Source: Cupriavidus numazuensis (GTDB taxonomy: Bacteria > Pseudomonadota > Gammaproteobacteria > Burkholderiales > Burkholderiaceae). From it: a DNA stretch of 64,000 nt. Positions 27,500-36,039 of this stretch are shown piece by piece. The stretch lies in assembly GCF_905397435.1 (NCBI RefSeq), contig NZ_CAJPVI010000006.1, positions 1-64,000 of the forward strand, read 5' to 3'. Numbering within the stretch: position 1 is the stretch's first letter; every line of letters starts with the position of its first letter. The position numbers and the translations under genes were made by a program. The notes beneath the pieces are model-generated. The model saw nothing but the letters and a program-made list of their open reading frames with translations. It searched no databases and was not told where the DNA came from.

Positions 27500-28429
27500 A
27501 TGAAATTTGCATTCGTATTTCCTGGCCAGGGCTCGCAGTCGGTCGGCATGCTCAATGCGTTCGCCGACAACGCCGTGGTGCGCGCGACCCTGGAGGAAGC
27601 CTCGACGGCACTCGGTCAGGATATTGGCCGTATGATCGCCGAAGGTCCGGCTGAAGAGCTGAACCTGACCACCAACACGCAGCCGGTCATGCTGACCGCC
27701 GCGGTGGCGGTCTACCGCGCGTGGCTCGACGCTGGCGGCCCGGTGCCCGCCATGGTGGCTGGCCACAGCCTGGGCGAATACTCGGCACTGGTCGCGGCCG
27801 GCGTGATCCCGTTCGCCGAAGCCGTGCCGCTGGTGCGTTTCCGCGCACAAGCCATGCAGGAAGCGGTGCCGGTGGGCCAGGGCGGCATGGCCGCCATCCT
27901 CGGCCTGTCCGACGATGACGTCCGCGCTGCCTGCGCTGAAGCATCAGCCGCTGGCGTGGTCGAGGCCGTGAATTTCAACGCGCCGTCGCAAGTTGTGATC
28001 GCCGGCAGCAAGGCTGGTGTCGAAAAGGCCTGTGAAGTCGCCAAGGCCAAGGGCGCCAAGCGTGCGCTGCCGCTGCCGGTGTCCGCACCGTTCCACTCGT
28101 CGCTGCTCAAGCCGGCATCGGACCGTCTGCGCGAACGCATGGCCGGCCTGACGTTCTCGGCACCGACCATTCCGCTGGTTAACAACGTGGACGTCGCCAT
28201 CGTCAACGATCCGGAAGCGATCAAAGACGCGCTCGTGCGCCAGGCCGCCGCGCCGGTGCGCTGGGTGGAGTGCGTGCAGAAGATGGCCGCCGAAGGCGTC
28301 ACGCACGTGATTGAATGCGGCCCGGGCAAGGTCCTGGCTGGCATGACCAAGCGTATCGACGGCAACCTGACCGGCGGTGCGGTTTTCGATCCGGCCTCGC
28401 TGCAGGAAACCCTGGCGCTGCTGAAGTAA
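27500..28429 (+). CDS. fabD: malonyl-CoA:ACP transacylase FabD
   Basis: A 309-residue transacylase that loads malonate onto ACP. It has the N-terminal VFPGQGSQSVGM, nucleophile S90 in AGHSLGEYSAL, the substrate-binding Arg region (PLVRFRAQAMQEA) and H199 in SAPFHSSLL. The C-terminus includes HVIECGPGKVLAGM. The start at 27500 is supported by the conserved N-terminus. It is followed by fabG after 26 bp. Confidence 0.97.
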   Translation: MKFAFVFPGQGSQSVGMLNAFADNAVVRATLEEASTALGQDIGRMIAEGPAEELNLTTNTQPVMLTAAVAVYRAWLDAGGPVPAMVAGHSLGEYSALVAAGVIPFAEAVPLVRFRAQAMQEAVPVGQGGMAAILGLSDDDVRAACAEASAAGVVEAVNFNAPSQVVIAGSKAGVEKACEVAKAKGAKRALPLPVSAPFHSSLLKPASDRLRERMAGLTFSAPTIPLVNNVDVAIVNDPEAIKDALVRQAAAPVRWVECVQKMAAEGVTHVIECGPGKVLAGMTKRIDGNLTGGAVFDPASLQETLALLK

Positions 28430-28455
28430 GCGATCGCAAGAAAAGGATAATTCGC

Positions 28456-29205
28456 ATGACCAAACTTCTCGAGAACCAGGTCGCACTGGTCACGGGCGCT
28501 TCGCGTGGCATTGGCCGAGCCATCGCGCTGGAACTGGCGCGTCAGGGCGCCACTGTGATCGGGACCGCCACAAGCGAGTCCGGTGCAGCCGGCATCACCG
28601 ATTACCTCGGTGCCGATGGCCTGAAGGGCAAGGGCGCAGTGCTGAACGTCAATGACGCGGCAGCGTGCGACGCGCTGATCGACGAAATCGTCAAGACCCA
28701 CGGCGGCATCGGCGTGCTGGTCAATAATGCCGGCATTACGCAAGACCAGCTCGCCATGCGCATGAAGGACGAGGACTGGGTCGCGGTGATCCAGACCAAC
28801 CTGACTTCCGTGTTCCGTCTGTCGCGCGCGGTGCTGCGCCCGATGATGAAGGCACGCCAGGGCCGCATCATCAACATCACTTCGGTGGTCGGCTCGGTGG
28901 GCAATCCCGGCCAGATGAACTACTCGGCCGCCAAGGCCGGCGTGGCGGGCATGACCCGTTCGCTGGCAGCGGAAATCGGCAGCCGGAACGTGACCGTCAA
29001 TTGCGTCGCGCCCGGCTTTATCGATACCGACATGACCAAGGCGCTGTCCGAAGAGCAGCATGCTTCGCTCAAGCAGCAGATTCCGCTCGGCCGCCTGGGT
29101 CAGCCGGAAGATATTGCCAACGCGGTCGCTTTCCTGGCTGGTCCGCAAGCCGCCTATATCACCGGCACCACGCTGCATGTGAACGGCGGGATGTACATGA
29201 GTTAA
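28456..29205 (+). CDS. fabG: 3-oxoacyl-ACP reductase FabG
   Basis: A 249-residue short-chain dehydrogenase that reduces 3-oxoacyl-ACP with NADPH. The TGASRGIG cofactor motif is at 13-20, NNAG at 90-93 and the catalytic S143, Y156 and K160 are in place (ITSVVG, NYSAAKAG). It ends in GGMYM, the family C-terminus. The start at 28456 has an AAGGA site upstream. It lies between fabD and acpP. Confidence 0.97.
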   Translation: MTKLLENQVALVTGASRGIGRAIALELARQGATVIGTATSESGAAGITDYLGADGLKGKGAVLNVNDAAACDALIDEIVKTHGGIGVLVNNAGITQDQLAMRMKDEDWVAVIQTNLTSVFRLSRAVLRPMMKARQGRIINITSVVGSVGNPGQMNYSAAKAGVAGMTRSLAAEIGSRNVTVNCVAPGFIDTDMTKALSEEQHASLKQQIPLGRLGQPEDIANAVAFLAGPQAAYITGTTLHVNGGMYMS

Positions 29206-29374
29206 TGGTTTTTTGGGTAGACATTTCGGAGAAGAAGCCGAAAGAAGCTGCCTGAAGTCGTAGTTTTCCGAACCAATCGGGCGCGATTCTTGCAAAGCTT
29301 GGCAGGCGGCATTTCTGACGCCCCAAACCTGCTAAAATGCGCCCACTTTTTGTCGAACTTCCCTGGAGGGTTAC

Positions 29375-29614
29375 ATGGACAATATCGAACAACGCGTCAA
29401 GAAAATCGTGGCAGAACAGCTTGGCGTGGCCGAGGCAGACATCAAGAACGAATCGTCGTTCGTGAACGATCTCGGTGCGGACTCGCTGGACACGGTTGAA
29501 CTCGTGATGGCGTTGGAAGATGAATTCGGCATGGAAATTCCTGATGAGGAAGCCGAAAAGATCACGACCGTGCAGCAGGCAATCGACTACGCCACCGCGC
29601 ACGTCAAGGCCTAA
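29375..29614 (+). CDS. acpP: acyl carrier protein
   Basis: A 79-residue acyl carrier protein. S37 in the [18 protein letters not shown] motif carries the 4'-phosphopantetheine group added by AcpS, whose gene lies about 13 kb downstream. The protein is acidic and helical, of the usual length. A strong GGAGGG ribosome binding site precedes the ATG at 29375, consistent with high expression. The gap of about 170 bp from fabG may carry a second promoter (a TAAAAT at 29333-29338 is a candidate -10). Two stem-loops separate it from fabF. Confidence 0.98.
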
Positions 29615-29635
29615 GCCAGTCGTTTCTGAATTCCG

Positions 29636-29693
29636 AGCCACAGAAGGCGGGTGGGCGCACCGTTCCGGTAGCGCCTTGCTGTTTTCTGTGGCT
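29636..29693 (+). terminator. first acpP-fabF intercistronic stem-loop
   Basis: Arms AGCCACAGA (29636-29644) and TCTGTGGCT (29685-29693) pair perfectly, with an inner AAGGCG/CGCCTT pairing (29644-29649 with 29672-29677). TTCGTCTGTTCG follows, a weak U-rich tail. It could act as a partial terminator or as 3'-end protection for acpP mRNA. Confidence 0.5.
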
Positions 29694-29721
29694 TTCGTCT
29701 GTTCGAAGACGCAGAATCAAG

Positions 29722-29773
29722 ACACGTACCGCGCACCGCTGACCCCCGGGTCCGCGTTCTTGGCGGTACGTGT
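29722..29773 (+). repeat. second acpP-fabF intercistronic stem-loop
   Basis: Perfect 11-bp arms, ACACGTACCGC (29722-29732) and GCGGTACGTGT (29763-29773), enclose 30 nt that include a GACCC/GGGTC sub-hairpin. It ends 36 bp before the fabF start. Lacking a T-run, it looks like an RNA-stability or translation element rather than a terminator. Confidence 0.55.
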
Positions 29774-29809
29774 CCCTGATCCTGCATCACGCACCCGTAG
29801 GAAATCATA

Positions 29810-31042
29810 GTGAGCCGTCGTCGCGTCGTTGTCACTGGGCTTGGCCTTGTGTCTCCGGTCGGAAACACGGTTGCCGAAGGCTGGGCCAACCTGGTTGCCG
29901 GCAAGTCCGGTATCGCCACCGTCACCAAATTCGATCATTCCGCGCTTTCCGTGCACTTTGCCGGTGAAGTGAAGGGCTTCAATGCCGAGGATTACATCCC
30001 GGCCAAGGAAGCCCGCAATATGGATACGTTCATCCACTATGGCATTGCTGCCGGCGCCCAGGCGCTTAAGGACAGCGGCTATGAGGTGACCGATGCCAAT
30101 GCGGAGCGCATCGGCGTGCTGGTCGGCTCGGGCATTGGCGGCTTGCCGATGATCGAGGACACGCATGCCACGCTGACCGAGCGTGGTCCGCGCCGTATTT
30201 CGCCGTTCTTCGTGCCGGGATCGATCATCAACATGATCTCGGGCCACCTGTCGATCATGCACGGCCTGAAGGGCCCGAACCTCGCTGCGGTGACGGCTTG
30301 CACGACCGGCCTGCACAGCATCGGCCTCGCCGCCCGCCTGATTCAGGCCGGCGACGCCGACGCCATGCTGGCGGGCGGTGCCGAATCGACCGTGTCGCCG
30401 CTGGGCATCGGCGGTTTCGCAGCCGCGCGCGCCCTGTCGACGCGCAATGACGATCCCGCAGCCGCTTCGCGCCCGTGGGACAAGGACCGCGACGGCTTCG
30501 TGCTGGGCGAGGGCGCCGGCGTCATGATGCTCGAAGAGTACGAATCGGCGAAGGCGCGCGGTGCGCGTATCTATGCCGAACTCGTGGGCTTCGGCATGAG
30601 CGGCGACGCGTTCCACATGACTGCGCCGAACATGGACGGCCCGCGCCGCTGCATGGTCAACGCACTGCGGGACGCGGGCATGAACGCGGACCAGGTGCAG
30701 TACCTGAACGCGCACGGCACGTCGACGCCGCTTGGCGACAAGAACGAAACCGACGCCATCAAGGCGGCCTTCGGCGATCACGCCTACAAGATGGTGGTGA
30801 ATTCGACCAAGTCGATGACCGGCCACTTGCTGGGCGGCGCCGGTGGCCTGGAATCGGTGTTCACCGTGCTGGCCCTGCATAACCAGGTGTCGCCGCCGAC
30901 CATCAACATCGATAACCAGGACCCGGAGTGCGACCTGGACTACGTGGCCAACACGGCGCGTGAAATGAAGATCGATGTGGCCGTGAAGAACAACTTCGGC
31001 TTCGGCGGTACCAACGGCACGCTGGTCTTCCGTCGCGCCTGA
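29810..31042 (+). CDS. fabF: 3-oxoacyl-ACP synthase II, FabF
   Basis: A 410-residue elongating condensing enzyme. It has catalytic C164 ([12 protein letters not shown]) and the two His motifs ([13 protein letters not shown] and [15 protein letters not shown]). The C-terminal [14 protein letters not shown] is typical. It starts with GTG at 29810 behind an AGGAAAT site. Length is normal for FabF. It is followed after only 4 bp by a small membrane-protein gene and then rpoE. Confidence 0.97.
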   Translation: MSRRRVVVTGLGLVSPVGNTVAEGWANLVAGKSGIATVTKFDHSALSVHFAGEVKGFNAEDYIPAKEARNMDTFIHYGIAAGAQALKDSGYEVTDANAERIGVLVGSGIGGLPMIEDTHATLTERGPRRISPFFVPGSIINMISGHLSIMHGLKGPNLAAVTACTTGLHSIGLAARLIQAGDADAMLAGGAESTVSPLGIGGFAAARALSTRNDDPAAASRPWDKDRDGFVLGEGAGVMMLEEYESAKARGARIYAELVGFGMSGDAFHMTAPNMDGPRRCMVNALRDAGMNADQVQYLNAHGTSTPLGDKNETDAIKAAFGDHAYKMVVNSTKSMTGHLLGGAGGLESVFTVLALHNQVSPPTINIDNQDPECDLDYVANTAREMKIDVAVKNNFGFGGTNGTLVFRRA

Positions 31043-31046
31043 TTCG

Positions 31047-31568
31047 GTGCCACGGAAACGCCTCGCCGGCTCCCGACTCGGCGGGCTTCATCGCTTGCGG
31101 TGGGCCCTGCTCGTGTTCTGGGCGGGCGAGGGGATTGCCTTCGGCCTGCTGGCCCGGATGTGCCTGAGTGCAATCACGCCTCGTGGCTTGGCCGGCAGCG
31201 TCTATCCTTTCCTGATTTGTACCGCCTGGCTCGGTCTCTGTGTCCTGCTTGGATGGGCCACGCGTCACTGGTGGTCGTGGGCCGGCCAGTCTTGTTCCGC
31301 GGTGTTGCCATCGCTGCAGCGCTACGGCATGCCTCGCGTGGTAGTGCGGCGGTCCGACGCCAGCAGTGAAACTGCGGTCGTGACGGGCAGCTGGAACATC
31401 GGCGGCATCCTGTTCCTGAGTCTGGCGCAAGGCCCCGGCAAACGCCGCGGACTCCTGGTGTTGCCGCTCCAGGCGCGATCCCACCGAGTGCTACGGGCTG
31501 CGCGGCTTGCACTGGCGGTTGCACGAGAGGTGCAACCCTCGCAAGGCAATAGGGAACGTTATTGTTAG
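31047..31568 (+). CDS. membrane protein of unknown function between fabF and rpoE
   Basis: A 173-residue protein starting with GTG 4 bp after fabF. Two predicted N-terminal transmembrane helices (WALLVFWAGEGIAFGLLARMCL and VYPFLICTAWLGLCVLLGWA) are followed by a soluble domain of about 95 residues with a beta-rich pattern (PRVVVRR, TAVVTGSWNIGGILFLSL) and a C-terminal helix rich in Arg. The two-helix plus small-domain layout recalls YgfX/CptA-type proteins, but no diagnostic motif was found. The fabF coupling and nearness to rpoE suggest an envelope role; this is inference. Confidence 0.6.
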   Translation: MPRKRLAGSRLGGLHRLRWALLVFWAGEGIAFGLLARMCLSAITPRGLAGSVYPFLICTAWLGLCVLLGWATRHWWSWAGQSCSAVLPSLQRYGMPRVVVRRSDASSETAVVTGSWNIGGILFLSLAQGPGKRRGLLVLPLQARSHRVLRAARLALAVAREVQPSQGNRERYC

Positions 31569-31578
31569 CCAGCGGTCA
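31553..31578 (+). promoter_or_regulatory. possible sigma-E-type promoter before rpoE
   Basis: GGAACGT (31553-31559) and GGTCA (31574-31578) with a 14-bp gap resemble the GGAACTT / GTCAA-like elements used by RpoE. It lies about 100 bp before rpoE, overlapping the end of the preceding ORF. RpoE autoregulation is well known; whether this is the element is unproven. Confidence 0.3.
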
Positions 31579-31678
31579 CAGCATGCACTTTCAAGCACTG
31601 GCCGATCGCAGTTCGTAGGTAAAATACAACGTTCGTCGTGACGACCAAACCAAGAGATACACTGCAGGTGAACCATAC

Positions 31679-32278
31679 GTGAGCGAACGCGAAGCCGATC
31701 AGCTCCTAGTTGAACGCGTCCAGCAGGGCGACAAGCGGGCCTTTGAGCTGCTGGTGGCAAAGTACCACCGGAAGATCATCCGCCTGATTTCGCGCCTGGT
31801 GAGAGATCCCGCCGAAGTCGAGGATGTGGCGCAGGATGCCTTTATCAAGGCATATCGTGCCTTGCCCCAATTCCGCGGGGAATCCGCCTTCTACACATGG
31901 CTGTACCGGATCGCCGTGAACACGGCCAAGAACTATCTGGCTACGCAGGGACGGCGACCCGAGGCGTCCAGCGACATCGATACGGAAGAGGCTGAAACTT
32001 TTGCGGACGGTGAGCAACTAAGGGATATCAATACGCCGGAGTCGATGCTTCACACGCGCCAGGTCGCCGAAACGGTGAACCGCGCGATGGAGGCGCTACC
32101 GGAAGAGTTGCGTACCGCCATCACCTTGCGTGAGATCGAAGGCCTCAGCTATGAGGAGATCGCGGAGGCGATGGGTTGCCCGATCGGCACGGTGCGCTCG
32201 CGCATCTTCCGTGCGCGTGAGGCGATTGCTGAAAAATTGCGCCCGCTGCTGGGAACGGCAGAGGGCAAGCGATGGTAG
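31679..32278 (+). CDS. rpoE: RNA polymerase sigma-E factor RpoE
   Basis: A 199-residue ECF sigma factor controlling the envelope stress response. Region 2 includes RLVRDPAEVEDVAQDAFIKAYRALPQFRGESAFYTWLYRIAVNTAKNYL, and region 4 includes LPEELRTAITLREIEGLSYEEIAEAMGCPIGTVRSRIFRAREAI, both near-identical to RpoE/AlgU types. The GTG at 31679 is chosen because it gives the standard SEREADQLLVERVQ N-terminus. It is followed by its anti-sigma system rseA-rseB and the degP-type protease, the classical module. Confidence 0.96.
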   Translation: MSEREADQLLVERVQQGDKRAFELLVAKYHRKIIRLISRLVRDPAEVEDVAQDAFIKAYRALPQFRGESAFYTWLYRIAVNTAKNYLATQGRRPEASSDIDTEEAETFADGEQLRDINTPESMLHTRQVAETVNRAMEALPEELRTAITLREIEGLSYEEIAEAMGCPIGTVRSRIFRAREAIAEKLRPLLGTAEGKRW

Positions 32279-32388
32279 TGAGAAGAATGTCGTGCGGCCA
32301 GCGTTGCAGCCTATTCCTGCATCGATAAGCGACAGCAAGTGACGGGATTATCGGTGTTCAATGGAATTGGAATGTCTTGGGGTGGGAA

Positions 32389-33027
32389 ATGGGTCAGGCT
32401 CATAAGCAGTCGGTTCATGTAGTGGAAGCGGCGGAGCAAATCTCCGTCCTGATGGATGGCGAGTTGTCGCCGCACGAGGTCGATCCCGTACTGGCGCTCG
32501 CGAAGAGCGAGCCTGGCATGGAGAACTGGACCGTGTTCCAGATGATCGGCGATACGCTGCGGTCGGAAGAGTTGAGCCATGCGGGTTCGACAGGCGATTT
32601 TCTCGCCCGCTTCTCGGCGCGCCTCGATGACGAGCCGCACGTACTGGTGCCTGCCGTGGCCCAGGCCGCGGGCATGCGACAGCGCCTGCTGGTGCGCCCT
32701 TCGTGGGTGCGGCGCGTGATGCCGGGCACCGCGATTGCCGCGGCAGTGGCGGCTGTGAGCTGGGTCGTGGTTCCCCAGTTGCGCGGACCTTCCGACCTGG
32801 GTACGCCTGACGCCGTGGTTGCGCGCGTCGAGCAGCCCGTCGCCGCCAAGGCCGCAGCCGCGAACATCGTTACCGTCGCAGCCGAAAACGCCCAGATGAT
32901 CCGCGATCCGCGGCTGGACGAATACCTGCGTGCCCACCGCACGTCCGTCGCAACGGAGGCATTCGTGCCGACCATGCGTACGGTCGCCAACGGTGCCAAT
33001 TTCTCTCAGGACAATTCGCAGGAATAA
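32389..33027 (+). CDS. rseA: anti-sigma-E factor RseA
   Basis: A 212-residue anti-sigma factor. The N-terminal cytoplasmic domain (EQISVLMDGELSPHEVDPVLALAKS and WTVFQMIGDTLRSEEL) is the RseA signature that holds RpoE. One transmembrane helix (MPGTAIAAAVAAVSWVVV) and a periplasmic part with the AENAQMIRDPRLDEYLRAHR block follow, as in beta/gamma RseA/MucA. The ATG at 32389 is preferred to an in-frame TTG 12 bp upstream. Its stop overlaps the rseB ATG by one base. Confidence 0.9.
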   Translation: MGQAHKQSVHVVEAAEQISVLMDGELSPHEVDPVLALAKSEPGMENWTVFQMIGDTLRSEELSHAGSTGDFLARFSARLDDEPHVLVPAVAQAAGMRQRLLVRPSWVRRVMPGTAIAAAVAAVSWVVVPQLRGPSDLGTPDAVVARVEQPVAAKAAAANIVTVAAENAQMIRDPRLDEYLRAHRTSVATEAFVPTMRTVANGANFSQDNSQE

Positions 33028-34115
33028 TGCCGGACATGCACAAAGGATGGTCGCCCGCCAGCGTAGCGGGCGCACCGAGAATGGGGGGCCTGCGTAGGTC
33101 CTTTTTTCTGGCCTTGTGTCTGAGCGCGGCGGCGGCCACAGCCCAGCCCTCGGACAGTTCGCTGAACCGGCGCGACGCGTCCGCCTGGCTCAGCAAGATC
33201 CACCGTGCAGCGCAGCGCGAAAACTATGTCGGCACGCTGATCTACCAGCGCGGCAGTGTGATGCATGCGTCGAAGATCCAGCACTACAGCGATCTCGTGC
33301 ACAACGAGTACGAGCGGCTTGAGACGCTCGACGGCAAGCCGCGCGAAGTGCTGCGGCAGAATGACGTGGTGCACAGCCTGATTCCCGAAGCCAAGCTCGT
33401 GGTGGTCGAGAAGCAGGAAGCCAAGGACCGCTTCCCGGCGCTGCTGGCCACCAACAAGAGCGACGTGCTCGATCTCTACGAGATGCGCAAGCTCCCGGGC
33501 GAGCGCGTGGCCGGCGTGGAGTGCGAGGTGTTCTCGCTGGAGCCGCACGATGCGGCTCGCTACGCCGTACGCTTGTGGGCCGAAAAGAATTCGGGCCTGC
33601 TGATGCGGGCGCAGACGATCGGCGACGGCGGCAAGGTGCTTGAGCAGGTCGCCTTTTCGCAGGTCGACATCGGCGTGCCGTCGGACAAGCAGCGCATCCT
33701 CGGCGCCATCAAGAACTCCAGCTCCTGGAGTCACTATGAGGTCACGTACCAGCCAACCAACGTCGCGGACGAGGGCTGGAACATTGCGGTGCCGCTGAAG
33801 GGCTTCCAGAAGATCCGCGAGGTGCGCCGCCCGCTCGGTGAACTGCGCGCGCCCGCGCAGGGCAGCGGACGCGGTCAGGTGTTCGAGGTGCTCCAGGTCG
33901 TCTACAGCGACGGGCTGACTGGCTTGTCGGTGTTTATCGAGCCGGTTTCCGAGCAGCGCGTGCGCCGCGAGGGCGTCGCGTCGCTGGGCGCTACGCAGGT
34001 CGTGGTCCGCCGCATTGCGGACTACTGGATTACAGTGGTGGGCGAAGTGCCCGCCAGCACGGTGCGGCAGTTCGCGTCGGCCGTGGAATATCGCCCTCCC
34101 AAGGCGTTACACTGA
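33027..34115 (+). CDS. rseB: sigma-E regulatory protein RseB
   Basis: A 362-residue periplasmic RseB/MucB protein that binds RseA and senses mislocalised lipoproteins or LPS. A basic N-terminus and hydrophobic core (LRRSFFLALCLSAAAATAQ) form the signal peptide. The large domain includes NYVGTLIYQRGSVMHASKIQHY and the LNEYERLETLDG-like segment, and the small C-terminal domain follows after about 230 (GWNIAVPLKGFQKIREVRRPLG). It is coupled to rseA (ATGA-type 1-bp overlap) and precedes degP by about 120 bp. No rseC lies in between. Confidence 0.93.
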   Translation: MPDMHKGWSPASVAGAPRMGGLRRSFFLALCLSAAAATAQPSDSSLNRRDASAWLSKIHRAAQRENYVGTLIYQRGSVMHASKIQHYSDLVHNEYERLETLDGKPREVLRQNDVVHSLIPEAKLVVVEKQEAKDRFPALLATNKSDVLDLYEMRKLPGERVAGVECEVFSLEPHDAARYAVRLWAEKNSGLLMRAQTIGDGGKVLEQVAFSQVDIGVPSDKQRILGAIKNSSSWSHYEVTYQPTNVADEGWNIAVPLKGFQKIREVRRPLGELRAPAQGSGRGQVFEVLQVVYSDGLTGLSVFIEPVSEQRVRREGVASLGATQVVVRRIADYWITVVGEVPASTVRQFASAVEYRPPKALH

Positions 34116-34233
34116 GCGCTGCGAAGTGCCGGATACGGGGCTCGCAAGCCCTGCATACGGTGCTTCCGTGCGGGCTTCCTGCCGCCTTGTTTCAGTCGCT
34201 ACTTCATCATTTGCTGAATCCCGGGAGTTGTCG

Positions 34234-35730
34234 ATGACGTTCAGATCCCCAGCCCTGGCGCGTGCCGTGGTCATGGCTGCCATATTGATTCTCGGCCCGG
34301 CGGTTGCCGAAGTGGGCCACGCCCAGGCCGCCGCATCCAACTACAACCTGCCCGACTTCACCGACCTGGTGGAGAAGGCCAGCCCGGCCGTGGTCAACAT
34401 CCGGACGACCGAGCGCGTCCGCTCGCGCGGTGGCCCGGGCGGCGATGACGACGAGATGGCCGAATTCTTCCGGCGTTTCTTCGGGGTCCCGATGCCGGGC
34501 TCTCCGACGCCGGGTGCCCCGAATGCACCGCGCCGCGGCCAGCCGCCGCAGGGCGAGGAGCAGAGCCGCGGCGTCGGTTCCGGCTTCATCATTAGCCAGG
34601 ACGGCTATGTGATGACCAACGCCCACGTGGTGGCCGACGCGGAAACCATTTATGTCACGCTGCCCGACAAGCGCGAGTTCAAGGCCAAGCTGATTGGCTC
34701 GGACAAGCGCACCGATGTGGCGCTGATCAAGATCGAGGCGACCGGCCTGCCGAAACTGGTGCTTGGCGATTCCGACAAGGTCCGTGCGGGCGAATGGGTG
34801 CTGGCGATCGGTTCGCCGTTCGGCCTCGACAACAGCGTGACCGCCGGCATCGTGTCCGCCAAGGGCCGTGATACCGGTGACTACCTGCCGTTCATCCAGA
34901 CCGACGTGGCGGTCAACCCCGGCAATTCGGGCGGCCCGCTGATCAACCTGCGTGGCGAGGTCATCGGCATCAACTCGCAGATCTACAGCCGCAGCGGTGG
35001 CTACATGGGCATTTCGTTCGCGATCCCGATCGACGAAGCCATGCGCGTCACCGAGCAACTGAAGACCTCGGGCCGCGTCACGCGCGGGCGCATTGCGGTG
35101 GCGATTGGCGATGTGACCAAGGAAGTGGCTGATTCCCTCGGCCTGGGCCGTGCCCGTGGCGCGCTGGTCGGCAGCGTGGAGCCGGGCGGTCCGGCGGAAA
35201 AGGCCGGCATCGAGCCCGGTGACATCATCCTGAAATTCAACGGCCGGGAGATCGAGAAGGCGTCCGACCTGCCGCGCATGGTGGGCGACACCAAACCGGG
35301 CACGCGCGTGCCGTTGCAGTTGTGGCGCAAGGGCGCGACGCGCGATGTGTCGATCACCGTGACGGAACTTGAGCCGGAAGCCCGTGCGAAGGCGCGTAAT
35401 GCCCCGTCATCCAAGGACGACGCCAGTGCGCAGGCTGCCAAGCCCAACGCGTTGGGCCTGATTGTCAACGACATTCCCGACACCCGCCTGAAGGAACTCA
35501 AGGTGCGATCGGGCGTGGAGGTCGAGGTCGCGGATGGCCCGGCCCTGCGTGCAGGCATTCGTCCAGGCGACATCATCCTGCGGCTCGGCGATACCGACGT
35601 GACTGGCGCGCGCCAGTTCAATGACCTGGTGAAGGGGCTGGACAAGAGCCGCATCGCCGCCGTGTTCGTGCGCCGTGGCGATGCTACCCAGGTCCTGACG
35701 CTGCGTCCGGGGGCGACCGCCGCCCGCTGA
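34234..35730 (+). CDS. periplasmic serine protease DegP/MucD (Do family)
   Basis: A 498-residue HtrA/Do protease-chaperone. A signal peptide (AVVMAAILILGPAVAEVGHAQA) is followed by the trypsin-like domain with H131 (MTNAHVVAD), D161 (RTDVALIK) and S232 (NPGNSGGPL), then two PDZ domains (about 275-375 and 400-495). The family's Q-linker is replaced by a Pro-rich loop (GSPTPGAPNAPRRGQPPQ) near 90-110. It acts in periplasmic protein quality control and lies just after rseB, so it is a natural sigma-E target. The start at 34234 gives a proper signal peptide. Confidence 0.94.
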   Translation: MTFRSPALARAVVMAAILILGPAVAEVGHAQAAASNYNLPDFTDLVEKASPAVVNIRTTERVRSRGGPGGDDDEMAEFFRRFFGVPMPGSPTPGAPNAPRRGQPPQGEEQSRGVGSGFIISQDGYVMTNAHVVADAETIYVTLPDKREFKAKLIGSDKRTDVALIKIEATGLPKLVLGDSDKVRAGEWVLAIGSPFGLDNSVTAGIVSAKGRDTGDYLPFIQTDVAVNPGNSGGPLINLRGEVIGINSQIYSRSGGYMGISFAIPIDEAMRVTEQLKTSGRVTRGRIAVAIGDVTKEVADSLGLGRARGALVGSVEPGGPAEKAGIEPGDIILKFNGREIEKASDLPRMVGDTKPGTRVPLQLWRKGATRDVSITVTELEPEARAKARNAPSSKDDASAQAAKPNALGLIVNDIPDTRLKELKVRSGVEVEVADGPALRAGIRPGDIILRLGDTDVTGARQFNDLVKGLDKSRIAAVFVRRGDATQVLTLRPGATAAR

Positions 35731-36039
35731 CCGCGGTCATGCTGCTGCTCACGGGGAACGATCCTCGTGGGCTTTGCCAAGACTTCCTCGATGTCGTGGC
35801 CCTCCGGGTGTGGCTTGCGCCGCAACATGCGGCCGAACGGCCACTTCCGATCGCACCTGAGCGGCCGGAAGTCATTGAAAATCCGGTAAAATTCCAGATT
35901 GGCGCAAAATCCGCGCCCCAAGACCCGCGGCCTCGACGTGGGGGCCCCGGGGGGGCGCCCGGGGGGGCCCCCCCACGACGGGGCCGTTCACGAATCCGCT
36001 GCGCCCGCGCGAAGTCGCCGGCGCCTGCCTGAAGACTAG
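35731..36039. other. degP-lepA intergenic region with G-run tract
   Basis: 309 bp with no convincing gene. A 97-codon open frame at 35739-36032 lacks a ribosome binding site and family similarity. The notable content is a G/C homopolymer tract at 35940-35983: G-runs of 5, 7, 7 and 4 separated by 4, 5 and 12 nt, with C-runs between, which could form strong hairpins or a G-quadruplex in the RNA. The lepA ATG follows 56 bp after it with only a weak Shine-Dalgarno. Confidence 0.55.

Noticed and set aside
35739..36032. A 97-codon open frame between degP and lepA
   Set aside because: No Shine-Dalgarno, runs through the G/C homopolymer tract, and no family similarity; treated as intergenic.
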